The notes: generated by a model not told the origin, from the letters alone. 5,374 nt of DNA from Acidobacteriaceae bacterium (GCA_027311125.1 DAICZO010000438.1:1-5374), one strand, 5' to 3'. Positions 1 to 5,374 are shown, numbered from the stretch's first letter. Translations and numbers: made by a program.

Positions 1-64
1 CAACCAGCCACAGCCGCAGCGCAAGCCGCCCACCCTCTACAACCCCGACGAGAAGCCGCAATAG
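1..64 (+). CDS. C-terminal end of an unidentified protein (partial)
   Basis: An open reading frame enters from the left edge (codons in phase with position 2) and ends at a TAG at 62-64. The visible residues are NQPQPQRKPPTLYNPDEKPQ, a polar Pro/Gln/Lys-rich tail that looks like a disordered C-terminus. The other two forward frames read less naturally and continue past this point. The tail is too short to name a family or function. It points towards rpsT, so the two genes are convergent and probably share the hairpin at about 130-165. That the frame is coding is inferred only from composition and from the stop lying before the terminator. Confidence 0.45.
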   Translation, partial: NQPQPQRKPPTLYNPDEKPQ

Positions 65-126
65 CCTCAGTCGCAACAGCACCGCCCAAGATCAGCAGCG
101 CACGGCAACTCAATCGCACCGAAATG

Positions 127-165
127 AAAAAGGGCTGGATGCCGATCTCTCGGCATCCAGCCCTT
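127..165 (-). terminator. Rho-independent terminator of rpsT
   Basis: A perfect 16-bp inverted repeat lies at 130-145 and 150-165 with a 4-base loop (TCTC, 146-149). Read on the minus strand, the stem is followed by a T run (A run at 127-131 on the + strand), the normal layout of an intrinsic terminator, 27 bases after the rpsT stop. On the + strand the stem is followed only by a weak T-containing tract (CGTACTTTCC). It may still help end transcription of the convergent gene that stops at 64, so bidirectional use is possible. Confidence 0.9.
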
Positions 166-191
166 CGTACTTTCCTTCGCGTCCGGGTTGC

Positions 192-464
192 TTACGCAGC
201 CTTCACAACGGCCTTCACACGAGCATTCAGGCGGCTCTTGTAGCGGCTCGCGGTGTTCTTGTGCAGCACGCCCTTCTGTACGCTCTTGTCCAGAATCGAT
301 GCCGTCTCACGGTAGTGGGTGGTCGCCACAGCATGGTCGCCCTTGGCAATTGCTTCACGCAGCGAACGCAGCGAACCACGCAGCTTGCTCTTGTTGGCGC
401 GGTTTACCGCGGTCTTTACAACGGTCTGACGTGCGCGCTTCAACGACGAAACATGATTTGCCAT
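192..464 (-). CDS. rpsT: 30S ribosomal protein S20
   Basis: Encodes 90 residues, close to the usual 85-90 of bacterial S20 (bS20), a primary 16S rRNA binding protein of the small subunit. The N-terminus MANHVSSLKRARQ, the very basic composition and the segments with ANKS, RSLREAIAKGD and a C-terminal KGVLHKNTASRYKSRL are typical of the family. In S20 the helix carrying HKNxAxRxKSRL contacts rRNA. The ATG at 464-462 (minus strand) is preceded by a purine-rich stretch (complement of 468-478) that can act as the ribosome binding site. The gene stands alone, with its own promoter about 100 bases upstream and a strong terminator downstream. S20 is autoregulated at translation in E. coli; whether that holds here is unknown. 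No anomaly is seen in the protein. Confidence 0.98.
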   Translation of the reverse strand: MANHVSSLKRARQTVVKTAVNRANKSKLRGSLRSLREAIAKGDHAVATTHYRETASILDKSVQKGVLHKNTASRYKSRLNARVKAVVKAA

Positions 465-502
465 AAACTCTCTTCTCTAAACCCGCTCATTGTCGGGGAA
501 AT

Positions 503-557
503 GGGATGCAGGACCAAACTGGTAGGAGCTGGCTAAAGACACAGCCCGCCACATCCC
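503..557 (-). promoter_or_regulatory. Possible hairpin in the rpsT leader
   Basis: In the predicted rpsT leader, GGGATGTGG (complement of 549-557) can pair with CCTGCATCC-C (complement of about 503-511): nine pairs including two G-U wobbles, enclosing about 37 nt. S20 synthesis is controlled at translation in E. coli, so a leader structure is plausible. A single stem in one sequence is weak support, and it does not match a leader family I can recognise. Confidence 0.3.
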
Positions 558-568
558 TGCAATGTCTA

Positions 569-597
569 AGTCTACGCAAACCCTCCGGTCAGGTCAA
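569..597 (-). promoter_or_regulatory. Probable sigma-70-type promoter of rpsT
   Basis: On the minus strand a -35 box TTGACC (complement of 592-597) and a -10 box TAGACT (complement of 569-574) are separated by exactly 17 bases. The -35 matches five of six consensus positions and the -10 keeps the key first T, second A and last T. Transcription would start near 562 and give a leader of about 98 nt before the rpsT ATG. This is a prediction from sequence only. Confidence 0.7.
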
Positions 598-716
598 TCC
601 CAACCCATACATAACCCACCCTGCCCCGGAAAACAGCTAACCAACGCCAGTGACCCAATCAGCCCGACACCCACCAAATTTCCCTTCCGCCGCCGTCCCC
701 ACCGGCGTACTGTATT

Positions 717-743
717 GGTTGTCCCACCATCGGTTGTCTCACC
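717..743 (+). repeat. Short direct repeat before the DinB-like gene
   Basis: GGTTGTCCCACC (717-728) recurs as GGTTGTCTCACC (732-743), 11 of 12 bases identical with a 15-base period. It ends three bases before the Shine-Dalgarno sequence at 746-751. It could be a pair of binding sites for a regulator or simply a local duplication. Confidence 0.5.
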
Positions 744-745
744 CC

Positions 746-751
746 AAGGAG
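746..751 (+). promoter_or_regulatory. Ribosome binding site that decides the start at 762
   Basis: AAGGAG at 746-751 lies 10 bases before the ATG at 762. An in-frame GTG at 753 would extend the protein by three residues, but it is only one base from this site, too close for initiation, so the ATG is preferred. Confidence 0.75.
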
Positions 752-761
752 AGTGCGCCCC

Positions 762-1349
762 ATGACCACCAAGCCCCGCTTTGCCCTGCCGTTTGTTCAA
801 CGCCCGGTACTCTTGGCCGCCCTCTCCGCGACCCTCTCCGCCGCCCTCTTCGTTGCTACCCCCATCCTGCAAGCTCAATCCGATCCCAATCCCGTCGTCT
901 CCAGCGCACGCGAGATCTACGAGCGCCAGGCAAAGTACATGATCGCCGCCGCCGAGCTTATGCCAGCCGATAAATACACCTTCCGCCCCACCCCGGCCCA
1001 GATGTCCTACGCCCAGTCCATCGCGCACGTCACCGACGCCAACACCTTCGTCTGCGGCATGTTGACCGCGAACCCCACGCCTCGCGGTCCCCGCACCAGC
1101 GACACCCTGTCCAAGGATCAGTTGATCGCCGCCCTCAAAGCCTCCTTCCACGTCTGCGACCAGGCCTTCGCCGGGCTGCAGGACGCCAGACTCGGCGATA
1201 CCATTACCTTCTTCGGTGGCAAACCCGCACCCCGCGCCCGCGCTCTGTTCGAAGAGGTGGGTGATCTCGAAGACCATTACTCCCAGATGGCCGCCTATCT
1301 CCGCCTCAACGGCCTCACCCCGCCCTCGGTAAAGCCTGCGAAACCATAG
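762..1349 (+). CDS. Exported DinB-fold (DinB/YfiT-like) protein
   Basis: Encodes 195 residues starting at the ATG with the good ribosome binding site. Residues 1-38 form a signal peptide: basic N-terminus, hydrophobic stretch at about 16-36, and a likely cleavage near LQA/Q (36-39). The mature part is a DinB_2-type four-helix bundle: YMIAAAELMPADKYTFRPTP (59-78), then a helix with the conserved His of SIAHV (H89), and a last helix DHYSQMAAYLRLNGLTPPS (171-189) typical of the secreted DinB-like proteins of acidobacteria. The family often binds a metal through one helix-2 His and a helix-4 HxxxH pair. Here the second His of the pair is present (H172) but the first position appears to be Asp168, so the metal site may be altered. 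Two cysteines (98, 132) could form a disulfide after export. The biochemical role of these exported members is not known; it is not a DNA polymerase. The gene is divergent from rpsT and is followed by a weak hairpin. Confidence 0.85.
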   Translation: MTTKPRFALPFVQRPVLLAALSATLSAALFVATPILQAQSDPNPVVSSAREIYERQAKYMIAAAELMPADKYTFRPTPAQMSYAQSIAHVTDANTFVCGMLTANPTPRGPRTSDTLSKDQLIAALKASFHVCDQAFAGLQDARLGDTITFFGGKPAPRARALFEEVGDLEDHYSQMAAYLRLNGLTPPSVKPAKP

Positions 1350-1358
1350 GCTTTATTT
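1330..1358 (+). terminator. Possible weak terminator overlapping the stop codon
   Basis: TAAAGCCT (1330-1337) pairs perfectly with AGGCTTTA (1348-1355) around a 10-base loop, followed by TTT. The TAG stop of the DinB-like gene (1347-1349) lies at the loop-stem junction. The stem is only 8 bp with few G-C pairs and the T run is short, so termination strength is doubtful. Confidence 0.35.
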
Positions 1359-1363
1359 AGCGC

Positions 1364-1392
1364 TTGACGCACCTTCGCCCACGGTCTAATCT
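1364..1392 (+). promoter_or_regulatory. Candidate promoter of phoH
   Basis: TTGACG (1364-1369) and TAATCT (1387-1392) are 17 bases apart. The -35 box matches five of six consensus positions, and the -10 box keeps the three most important ones (first T, second A, last T). It lies just after the preceding gene and would give a leader of about 160 nt before phoH. The leader (about 1400-1539) is C-rich and I recognise no riboswitch or known leader motif in it. Confidence 0.5.
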
Positions 1393-1539
1393 GACCCCAT
1401 CTTCGACGCTAGATTGGCACCACCAGCCATCCCGGTCGCAGTCAACAGGCGCAGCCAAAGCGCTCCCCCCACCTGTTCGCCTACCTTTTCACACTCCTTA
1501 CATCTAACAACTAACAGGCACCACGCACCCGCAGCTTCC

Positions 1540-1553
1540 CTGACGGAGGTCAG
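1540..1553 (+). promoter_or_regulatory. phoH ribosome binding site in a hairpin loop
   Basis: CTGAC (1540-1544) and GTCAG (1549-1553) are perfect complements with the loop GGAG (1545-1548), so the Shine-Dalgarno core GGAGG sits in and at the edge of a small hairpin. It lies 11 bases before the TTG start at 1561, which is somewhat long in linear distance. The stem is short and may be a coincidence. Confidence 0.45.
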
Positions 1554-1560
1554 ACCCTAA

Positions 1561-2598
1561 TTGAATAAAAAAGCGATCGAAATCACGCCCGGTATTGAGC
1601 CCCTCTACGGGACCCGCGACGAAAACCTCCGCCTGATGGAAGACGGCCTCCATGTCACCATCGACCTTCGTTCCGATGCCATTCACGTTACCGGCGACCT
1701 CGCTTCCATCGATCGAGTCATAGGAATCTTCGGCGACTTCGATCACCTCCGTAAATCCGGCGTCCATCTCCACAATGGCGAACTCAACGGCATGCTCAAG
1801 CTCGTCATCGCTGACCCCGCCGTCACCCTTCGTTCCCTCGTAGACTCCGGCAAGCAGCGCTCCGCCGGCGTCAAGCGCATGGTCCAGCCCCGCAGCCCCA
1901 ACCAGCGCAAGTACGTCGAGGCCATCGAGCAGGGCGACATGACCTTCGGCCTCGGTCCCGCCGGCACCGGCAAAACCTACCTCGCCGTCGCCATGGCCGT
2001 CTCCGCACTGGTCGCCAAAAAAGTCAGCCGCATCATCCTCGTCCGCCCCGCAGTCGAGGCAGGCGAGCGACTCGGCTTCCTCCCCGGCTCCCTCCAGGAG
2101 AAGGTCGATCCCTACCTCCGCCCCCTCTACGACGCGCTCTACGACCTGCTCGATCCGCAAAAAGTCGATAAGCTCCTCGAATCCAACGTCATCGAGGTCG
2201 CACCGCTCGCTTTCATGCGCGGCCGCACCCTCTCCGACGCCTTCATCATCATGGACGAGGCTCAAAACACCACCACCGAGCAGATGAAGATGTTCGTCAC
2301 CCGCCTCGGCAACAACTCCAAGGCCGTCATCACCGGCGACCTCACCCAGACCGACCTGCCCAATCCCAAAAAGTCCGGCTTGCTCGAAGCCCTCCACGTC
2401 CTCGATGGCGTCGAAGGCATCCGCTTCTGCCACTTTGAGGATGTCGACGTCGTACGCCACCACCTCGTGCAGCGCATCGTCCGCGCCTACGATAGCTACG
2501 GCAAGGCCCAGCAGCAGCTTCCTCTGCCCATCGGAGAGCCTGTCCTCACCGGTACCAGCCTCACTCCCGCAGCCAAACCGCTGCCCAAACCGCAATAA
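1561..2598 (+). CDS. phoH: PhoH family ATPase (YbeZ-like)
   Basis: Encodes 345 residues of the PhoH/YbeZ family, cytoplasmic P-loop NTPases that in E. coli partner with YbeY in rRNA processing. The N-terminal part (1-105, with PLYGTRDENLRLMEDGL at 14-30) is the small domain of this family. The ATPase follows: Walker A GPAGTGKT at 132-139, the LVRPAVEAGERLGFLPG signature at about 160-176, PLAFMRGRTL at about 214-223, Walker B IIMDEAQN at 229-236 (Asp232, Glu233), and the ITGDLTQTDLP segment (about 258-268). The C-terminal tail is Pro-rich. All catalytic motifs are intact. The start is TTG: a stop (TAA) lies directly before it, the N-terminus aligns with the family from this point, and the next in-frame ATG (1636) would cut into the conserved domain. 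A GGAGG lies 11 bases upstream. A strong terminator follows, separating it from the GH16 gene, with ybeY further downstream. Confidence 0.97.
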   Translation: MNKKAIEITPGIEPLYGTRDENLRLMEDGLHVTIDLRSDAIHVTGDLASIDRVIGIFGDFDHLRKSGVHLHNGELNGMLKLVIADPAVTLRSLVDSGKQRSAGVKRMVQPRSPNQRKYVEAIEQGDMTFGLGPAGTGKTYLAVAMAVSALVAKKVSRIILVRPAVEAGERLGFLPGSLQEKVDPYLRPLYDALYDLLDPQKVDKLLESNVIEVAPLAFMRGRTLSDAFIIMDEAQNTTTEQMKMFVTRLGNNSKAVITGDLTQTDLPNPKKSGLLEALHVLDGVEGIRFCHFEDVDVVRHHLVQRIVRAYDSYGKAQQQLPLPIGEPVLTGTSLTPAAKPLPKPQ

Positions 2599-2620
2599 TC
2601 CCGTCCGCATGCGATACCAT

Positions 2621-2658
2621 CGACAACAGAGGGCCTATCCGCCCTGTGTTGTCGTTTT
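2621..2658 (+). terminator. Rho-independent terminator after phoH
   Basis: CGACAACAGAGGGC (2621-2634) pairs with GCCCTGTGTTGTCG (2641-2654): 13 of 14 positions pair, with one G-G mismatch, around a 6-base loop, followed directly by TTTT (2655-2658). It starts 22 bases after the phoH stop. It should end most phoH transcripts before the GH16 gene, so downstream genes need read-through or their own promoter. The only candidate upstream of GH16 is weak (TTGTCG at 2649-2654 with TTTACT at 2673-2678, spacing 18), and its -35 box overlaps the stem. Confidence 0.87.
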
Positions 2659-2700
2659 CACCTCGGAACTCCTTTACTCGCAACACCCGCCGGTATCCAG

Positions 2701-3645
2701 ATGAACCCCATCGACTCTCCAGAGCACCTCTCCATCTCGATCTCGACGCCTCGCACCGCCAATCCCTTGCCCGCATGGACGCACAGGACAGGTCGCAACG
2801 TTCGCCTACTCGCAGTCGTCATCGTGGTCCTGCTGGCCACCTGCAGCACCTCGCAATCCTCCGCCACCCCGCCTGTAGCTACCCCCGCATGGCAGCTCTC
2901 CTGGAGCGACGAGTTCAACGGCGCCAACGGCTCCGCGCCCGATCCCACCCACTGGGCCATCCAGCTAGGCGGCAACGGCTTCGGCAACAGCGAGCTGGAA
3001 ACCTACACCAGCCGCCCCGCCAACGTGCAGCAGCAGAACGGCAACCTCGTCATCACCGCCCTCCACGAGACCTACACCGGCGCCGACGGCATCACCCGCC
3101 CTTACACCTCCGGCCGTATCCGCACCCAGGGCCTCTTCACCCAGGCCTACGGACGCTTCGAGGCCAGCATCCAACTCCCCGTCGGCAAAGGCATCTGGCC
3201 CGCCTTCTGGCTGCTCGGTGACACTGTGAGCACCATCGGCTGGCCCCACACCGGCGAGATCGACATCATGGAAGAGATCGGCGAGGCCAACGTCATCTAC
3301 AGCACCCTGCACGGACCCGGCTACAGCGGCGGCCATGGCATCTCCGCCCGCTATCCGCTACCCCCCGGTCAGGCTGTCAACAATGCCTTCCACCTCTACT
3401 CCGTCGAGTGGGCCCCCAACGACATCAAGTTCTTCTTCGACCAGAACCTCATCGCCGAACGCACCCCCGCCGATCTCCCCGCCGGAGCTGCCTGGGCCTA
3501 CGATCACCCCTTCTTTATCCTCTTCAACCTGGCCGTAGGCGGTGCCTGGCCCGGCAATCCCGACCAGACCACCCCCTTCCCGCAGCAGATGCTGGTCGAC
3601 TACGTCCGCGTCTATACGCGCAACCCTTCCACCGGAAACCCATAA
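2701..3645 (+). CDS. Exported glycoside hydrolase family 16 enzyme
   Basis: Encodes 314 residues. A hydrophobic segment (about 34-47, LLAVVIVVLLAT) follows a basic stretch and acts as a signal peptide or anchor; Cys48 follows it, but the preceding Thr is a poor lipobox match. A Ser/Pro/Thr-rich linker leads to a GH16 beta-jelly-roll domain (about 64-307): WSDEFNG (68-74), GNSELETYT (about 98-106), SGRIRTQGLF and YGRFEASIQLP (about 137-159), WPAFW (166-170), the catalytic GEIDIMEEIG (nucleophile Glu186, Asp188, acid/base Glu191 of ExDxxE), FHLYSVEW, and the closing VDYVRVY. These resemble laminarinase-type endo-beta-1,3-glucanases, so hydrolysis of laminarin-like or mixed beta-glucans outside the cytoplasm is likely; the exact substrate is inferred. 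The ATG at 2701 has no obvious ribosome binding site and the region before the signal segment is unusually long (about 33 residues); no better in-frame ATG exists, and a TTG at 2767 lacks support. It sits between phoH and ybeY. Confidence 0.95.
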   Translation: MNPIDSPEHLSISISTPRTANPLPAWTHRTGRNVRLLAVVIVVLLATCSTSQSSATPPVATPAWQLSWSDEFNGANGSAPDPTHWAIQLGGNGFGNSELETYTSRPANVQQQNGNLVITALHETYTGADGITRPYTSGRIRTQGLFTQAYGRFEASIQLPVGKGIWPAFWLLGDTVSTIGWPHTGEIDIMEEIGEANVIYSTLHGPGYSGGHGISARYPLPPGQAVNNAFHLYSVEWAPNDIKFFFDQNLIAERTPADLPAGAAWAYDHPFFILFNLAVGGAWPGNPDQTTPFPQQMLVDYVRVYTRNPSTGNP

Positions 3646-3680
3646 CCTGAACCACCGCAACCCAGCGAATCCCAAAACGA

Positions 3681-4205
3681 ATGATCACCATCGACCTCCC
3701 CAGTACGGCCTCCACCCCCGCCGAGTCCTTCGACTCCCTCTCGAAGCCCGGCCTCACACGCTTTCTCGCCCGTGCCCGTGCCGCCGTCGGCCTCGACGGA
3801 CAGGTGGAGGTCCTGCTCTCCTCCGACGCGGAACTCAAGCGCCTCAACCGTGCCTTCCGCGGCAAAAATAAGGCCACCGACGTCCTCAGCTTTCCTACCC
3901 CGCCCGAGATCGCGCAGGAACACGCTGGCGACCTTGCCATCTCGCTCGATACCGCCGCTCGTCAGGCTGCTGCCTTTGGCCACACCATGCAGGATGAGGT
4001 TCGCATCCTCCTGCTCCACGGCCTGCTCCACCTCCACGGCGAAGACCACGAGACCGATCAAGGCCAGATGGCGGCCCGCGAAGCCCAACTCCGCCTCCAG
4101 CTCAAGCTCCCCGTCAACCTGATCGAGCGCGTCACCCAGCCCAAAGCCCAGCCAAAAGCTAAACCAAAACCAAAGCCCAAACCCAAATCGAGGGCCAAGC
4201 CATGA
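3681..4205 (+). CDS. ybeY: Endoribonuclease YbeY (16S rRNA maturation)
   Basis: Encodes 174 residues. YbeY is a zinc-dependent single-strand endoribonuclease acting in 16S rRNA 3'-end maturation and ribosome quality control. The metal motif HGLLHLHGEDH is complete with H113, H117 and H123. RAFRGKNKATDVLSFP (about 57-72) and GDLAIS (about 88-93) are also family hallmarks. The C-terminus (154-174) is an added low-complexity tail rich in alternating Lys and Pro, absent from most YbeY proteins. The start ATG lies 35 bases after the GH16 stop, with no terminator between them and no convincing ribosome binding site. The neighbour phoH upstream, although interrupted, and the overlapping corC-like gene downstream match the conserved ybeZ-ybeY-ybeX order. 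Confidence 0.97.
   Translation: MITIDLPSTASTPAESFDSLSKPGLTRFLARARAAVGLDGQVEVLLSSDAELKRLNRAFRGKNKATDVLSFPTPPEIAQEHAGDLAISLDTAARQAAAFGHTMQDEVRILLLHGLLHLHGEDHETDQGQMAAREAQLRLQLKLPVNLIERVTQPKAQPKAKPKPKPKPKSRAKP
4140..4187 (+). repeat. Lys-Pro coding microsatellite-like tract
   Basis: Codons 154-169 of ybeY are a series of CCN/AAR (Pro/Lys) codons with occasional Ala and Gln. The CCAAAA/CCCAAA hexamer unit is imperfectly repeated. Such a tract is prone to slippage and gives the protein a positively charged extended tail. Confidence 0.65.
4190..4204 (+). promoter_or_regulatory. Ribosome binding site and ATGA overlap
   Basis: GAGGG (4190-4194) lies inside the end of ybeY, 7 bases before the ATG at 4202. 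The start (4202-4204) overlaps the ybeY stop TGA (4203-4205) in ATGA. This supports translational coupling of the two genes and fixes the start of the corC-like gene. Confidence 0.8.
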
Positions 4206-5374
4206 CCCCCGCCTACACCATCCTGCTTGCCGCTCTGCTCGCCATCCTCGCCCTGGTCGCCTATGTCGACCGCATCTACTCCGAGATGGGCAAGTTTCTC
4301 GCCCGGGAGTATCAGGACAACATCGACGCCTGGGAGCAGGTCGTCGAGCCCAGCCTCCGCCTGGGCCGCGAATCCATCGCGCTCTCGGCCTCGGTCCTCC
4401 GCCAGCTCACCCTCGCCGCCATCGCCCTGCTCTCCGGCCTGCGCCTCTTCACCCACTCTGCCCTTATCCCCTCGCTGGTCCACACGCCGGACACCTCGGA
4501 GATCCTTCGCACCATCTTTGAGCTCATTCTGCTCATCCTCATCTTCGACCGCCTGCTGCCTCAGTTGCTCTTCACTCGCACCCGCGGCCTCTGGATCTTC
4601 CACATCCGATTTCTGCTGGTCGCTCTCTTCTATCTCATCCTGCCGGTCACCCTGCTGCTGGGCCTGCTGCTCTCCATCGCCGCCCTGGCCGAGCCTGAAG
4701 ACACCGCCGAAGCCGAGCACCCCTCCGAAGCCATGGACGCACTCCTCGAAGCAGGCGAAGAAGAAGGCATCCTCGAAGAGTCCGACCGCGAACTCGTCCG
4801 CTCCGTCGTCGAGTTTGGCGACAAGGTCGTCCGCGAGGCCATGACGCCACGCCCCGAGATTCGCGCCGTCCCCGCCACCAGCACTCTCGCCGAATTCACC
4901 GCGCAACTGCTCGAACACGCCTACTCTCGCGTCCCCGTCTACTCCGGCTCACTCGACCACATCACTGGAATCGCCTTCGCCCACGACCTGCTCCACATCG
5001 CCGACACCGAAGCCCGCCACCGCACCGTAGCCGAGATCCAGCGCGCCGTCGCCTTCGTGCCCGAAACCAAAAACGTGGCCGAACTCCTCCGCGAGATGCA
5101 GCGCGAAAAACAGCACATGCGCATCGTCATCGACGAGTACGGCGGCGTCGCCGGTCTTGTCACCATTGAAGATCTCCTCGAAGCCATCGTAGGCAACATC
5201 GCCGACGAGCACGACGAAGCCGAAGACCACGACCACCCCGTCCGCGAACCCGACGGTGCCTACAGCCTTCCCGGCTCGTTCGAAATTTCGCGCCTCCGCG
5301 ACCTCTTTGCCGATCAGTTTGAGCCCACCTCACCCGCATCTCATCCCCATCCCGACGACGATGCCGCCGCCGAC
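4202..5374 (+). CDS. CorC/YbeX-like CBS-domain membrane protein (partial, 3' end outside window)
   Basis: 391 codons are visible and the frame is open at the right edge. The N-terminal third is a membrane domain with hydrophobic stretches at about 4-22, 66-83, 101-119 and 137-162, in the place of the DUF21 domain of CNNM/CorC-type transporters but divergent from the usual LSAFFSG...E sequence. A cytosolic region follows: REAMTPRPEIRAVPA (around 211-225) opens a CBS pair, SRVPVYSG closes its first half, and VIDEYGGVAGLVTIEDLLEAIVGNI (about 309-333) marks the second CBS domain. The start of a CorC_HlyC domain (GAYSLPGSFEISRLRDL, about 352-368) is then seen. In the family the CBS pair binds nucleotides and the protein takes part in Mg2+/Co2+ export or homeostasis; YbeX has been linked to ribosome metabolism. 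Acidic, His-rich stretches occur at 335-345 and 381-391. It is coupled to ybeY by ATGA. Confidence 0.9.
   Translation, partial: MTPAYTILLAALLAILALVAYVDRIYSEMGKFLAREYQDNIDAWEQVVEPSLRLGRESIALSASVLRQLTLAAIALLSGLRLFTHSALIPSLVHTPDTSEILRTIFELILLILIFDRLLPQLLFTRTRGLWIFHIRFLLVALFYLILPVTLLLGLLLSIAALAEPEDTAEAEHPSEAMDALLEAGEEEGILEESDRELVRSVVEFGDKVVREAMTPRPEIRAVPATSTLAEFTAQLLEHAYSRVPVYSGSLDHITGIAFAHDLLHIADTEARHRTVAEIQRAVAFVPETKNVAELLREMQREKQHMRIVIDEYGGVAGLVTIEDLLEAIVGNIADEHDEAEDHDHPVREPDGAYSLPGSFEISRLRDLFADQFEPTSPASHPHPDDDAAAD

Noticed and set aside
65..126. Possible small gene or RNA between the left-edge gene and the terminator
   Set aside because: No start with a ribosome binding site, no structure and no promoter could be seen in this short stretch.
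753..761. GTG at 753 as the start of the DinB-like protein
   Set aside because: It lies one base after the AAGGAG sequence, too close for initiation; the ATG at 762 has a suitable spacing.
594..1277. Minus-strand open frame (227 codons) opposite the DinB-like gene
   Set aside because: Gly-rich shadow translation with no recognisable domain. It would also overlap the rpsT promoter, while the + strand frame has a signal peptide, ribosome binding site and DinB motifs.
1504..2610. Long minus-strand open frame (368 codons) opposite phoH
   Set aside because: It is antisense to an unmistakable phoH. Its Gly/Asp/Glu/Val/Leu-rich translation is what a GC-rich, C-ending codon pattern produces on the opposite strand, and it shows no family motif.
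2842..2844. Lipoprotein signal at Cys48 of the GH16 protein
   Set aside because: The residue before the cysteine is Thr, which is unusual for a lipobox, so lipid attachment is not claimed; a normal signal peptide or anchor fits as well.
4227..4844. + strand open frame (205 codons) in another phase within the corC-like gene
   Set aside because: Ser/Pro-rich translation typical of a shifted frame. The frame starting at 4202 has CBS and CorC motifs and is coupled to ybeY.
4058..4918. Minus-strand open frame (286 codons) opposite ybeY and the corC-like gene
   Set aside because: Low-complexity Gly/Glu/Gln/Asp composition, antisense to two well-supported coupled genes.

Overview
The window looks like a chromosomal segment from an acidobacterium (class Terriglobia, e.g. 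a Granulicella-, Edaphobacter- or Terriglobus-like soil bacterium). This is inferred from the GC-rich sequence with mostly C- or G-ending codons, the protein styles (a secreted DinB-fold protein with an NG-(L)-PP tail, an H-to-D variant of its helix motif, a TTG-started PhoH), and the gene order. No taxonomic marker proves it. I see no insertion sequence, CRISPR array, tRNA or rRNA gene, or phage gene.

Layout. Positions 1-64 hold the last codons of an unidentified + strand gene. It converges on rpsT (ribosomal protein S20, minus strand, 192-464), with a strong hairpin terminator between them (about 127-165). The 297-base gap upstream of rpsT holds a good sigma-70-type promoter for rpsT with a leader of about 98 nt. 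It also holds the translation start region of a divergently oriented gene for an exported DinB/YfiT-like four-helix-bundle protein (762-1349). No clear promoter for that second gene was found.

From 1561 to the right edge, all genes are on the + strand and form a split version of the widespread ybeZ-ybeY-ybeX cluster: phoH/ybeZ (ATPase, 1561-2598), ybeY (metal-dependent endoribonuclease of rRNA maturation, 3681-4205) and a CorC/YbeX-like membrane protein with CBS domains (4202 to beyond the window). ybeY and the corC-like gene overlap by four bases (ATGA) and are clearly translationally coupled. Between phoH and ybeY lies an exported glycoside hydrolase family 16 enzyme (laminarinase or beta-glucanase type, 2701-3645), preceded by a convincing rho-independent terminator just after phoH.

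How the genes work together. In other bacteria PhoH/YbeZ and YbeY act together on ribosomal RNA processing and quality control, and YbeX is linked to the same process and to magnesium homeostasis. With rpsT nearby, most of the window is translation-machinery housekeeping. The secreted GH16 enzyme and the secreted DinB-like protein are the outliers. The most notable point is the carbohydrate-degrading gene plus terminator inside an otherwise conserved RNA-processing cluster. I found no evidence of a wholly new system.
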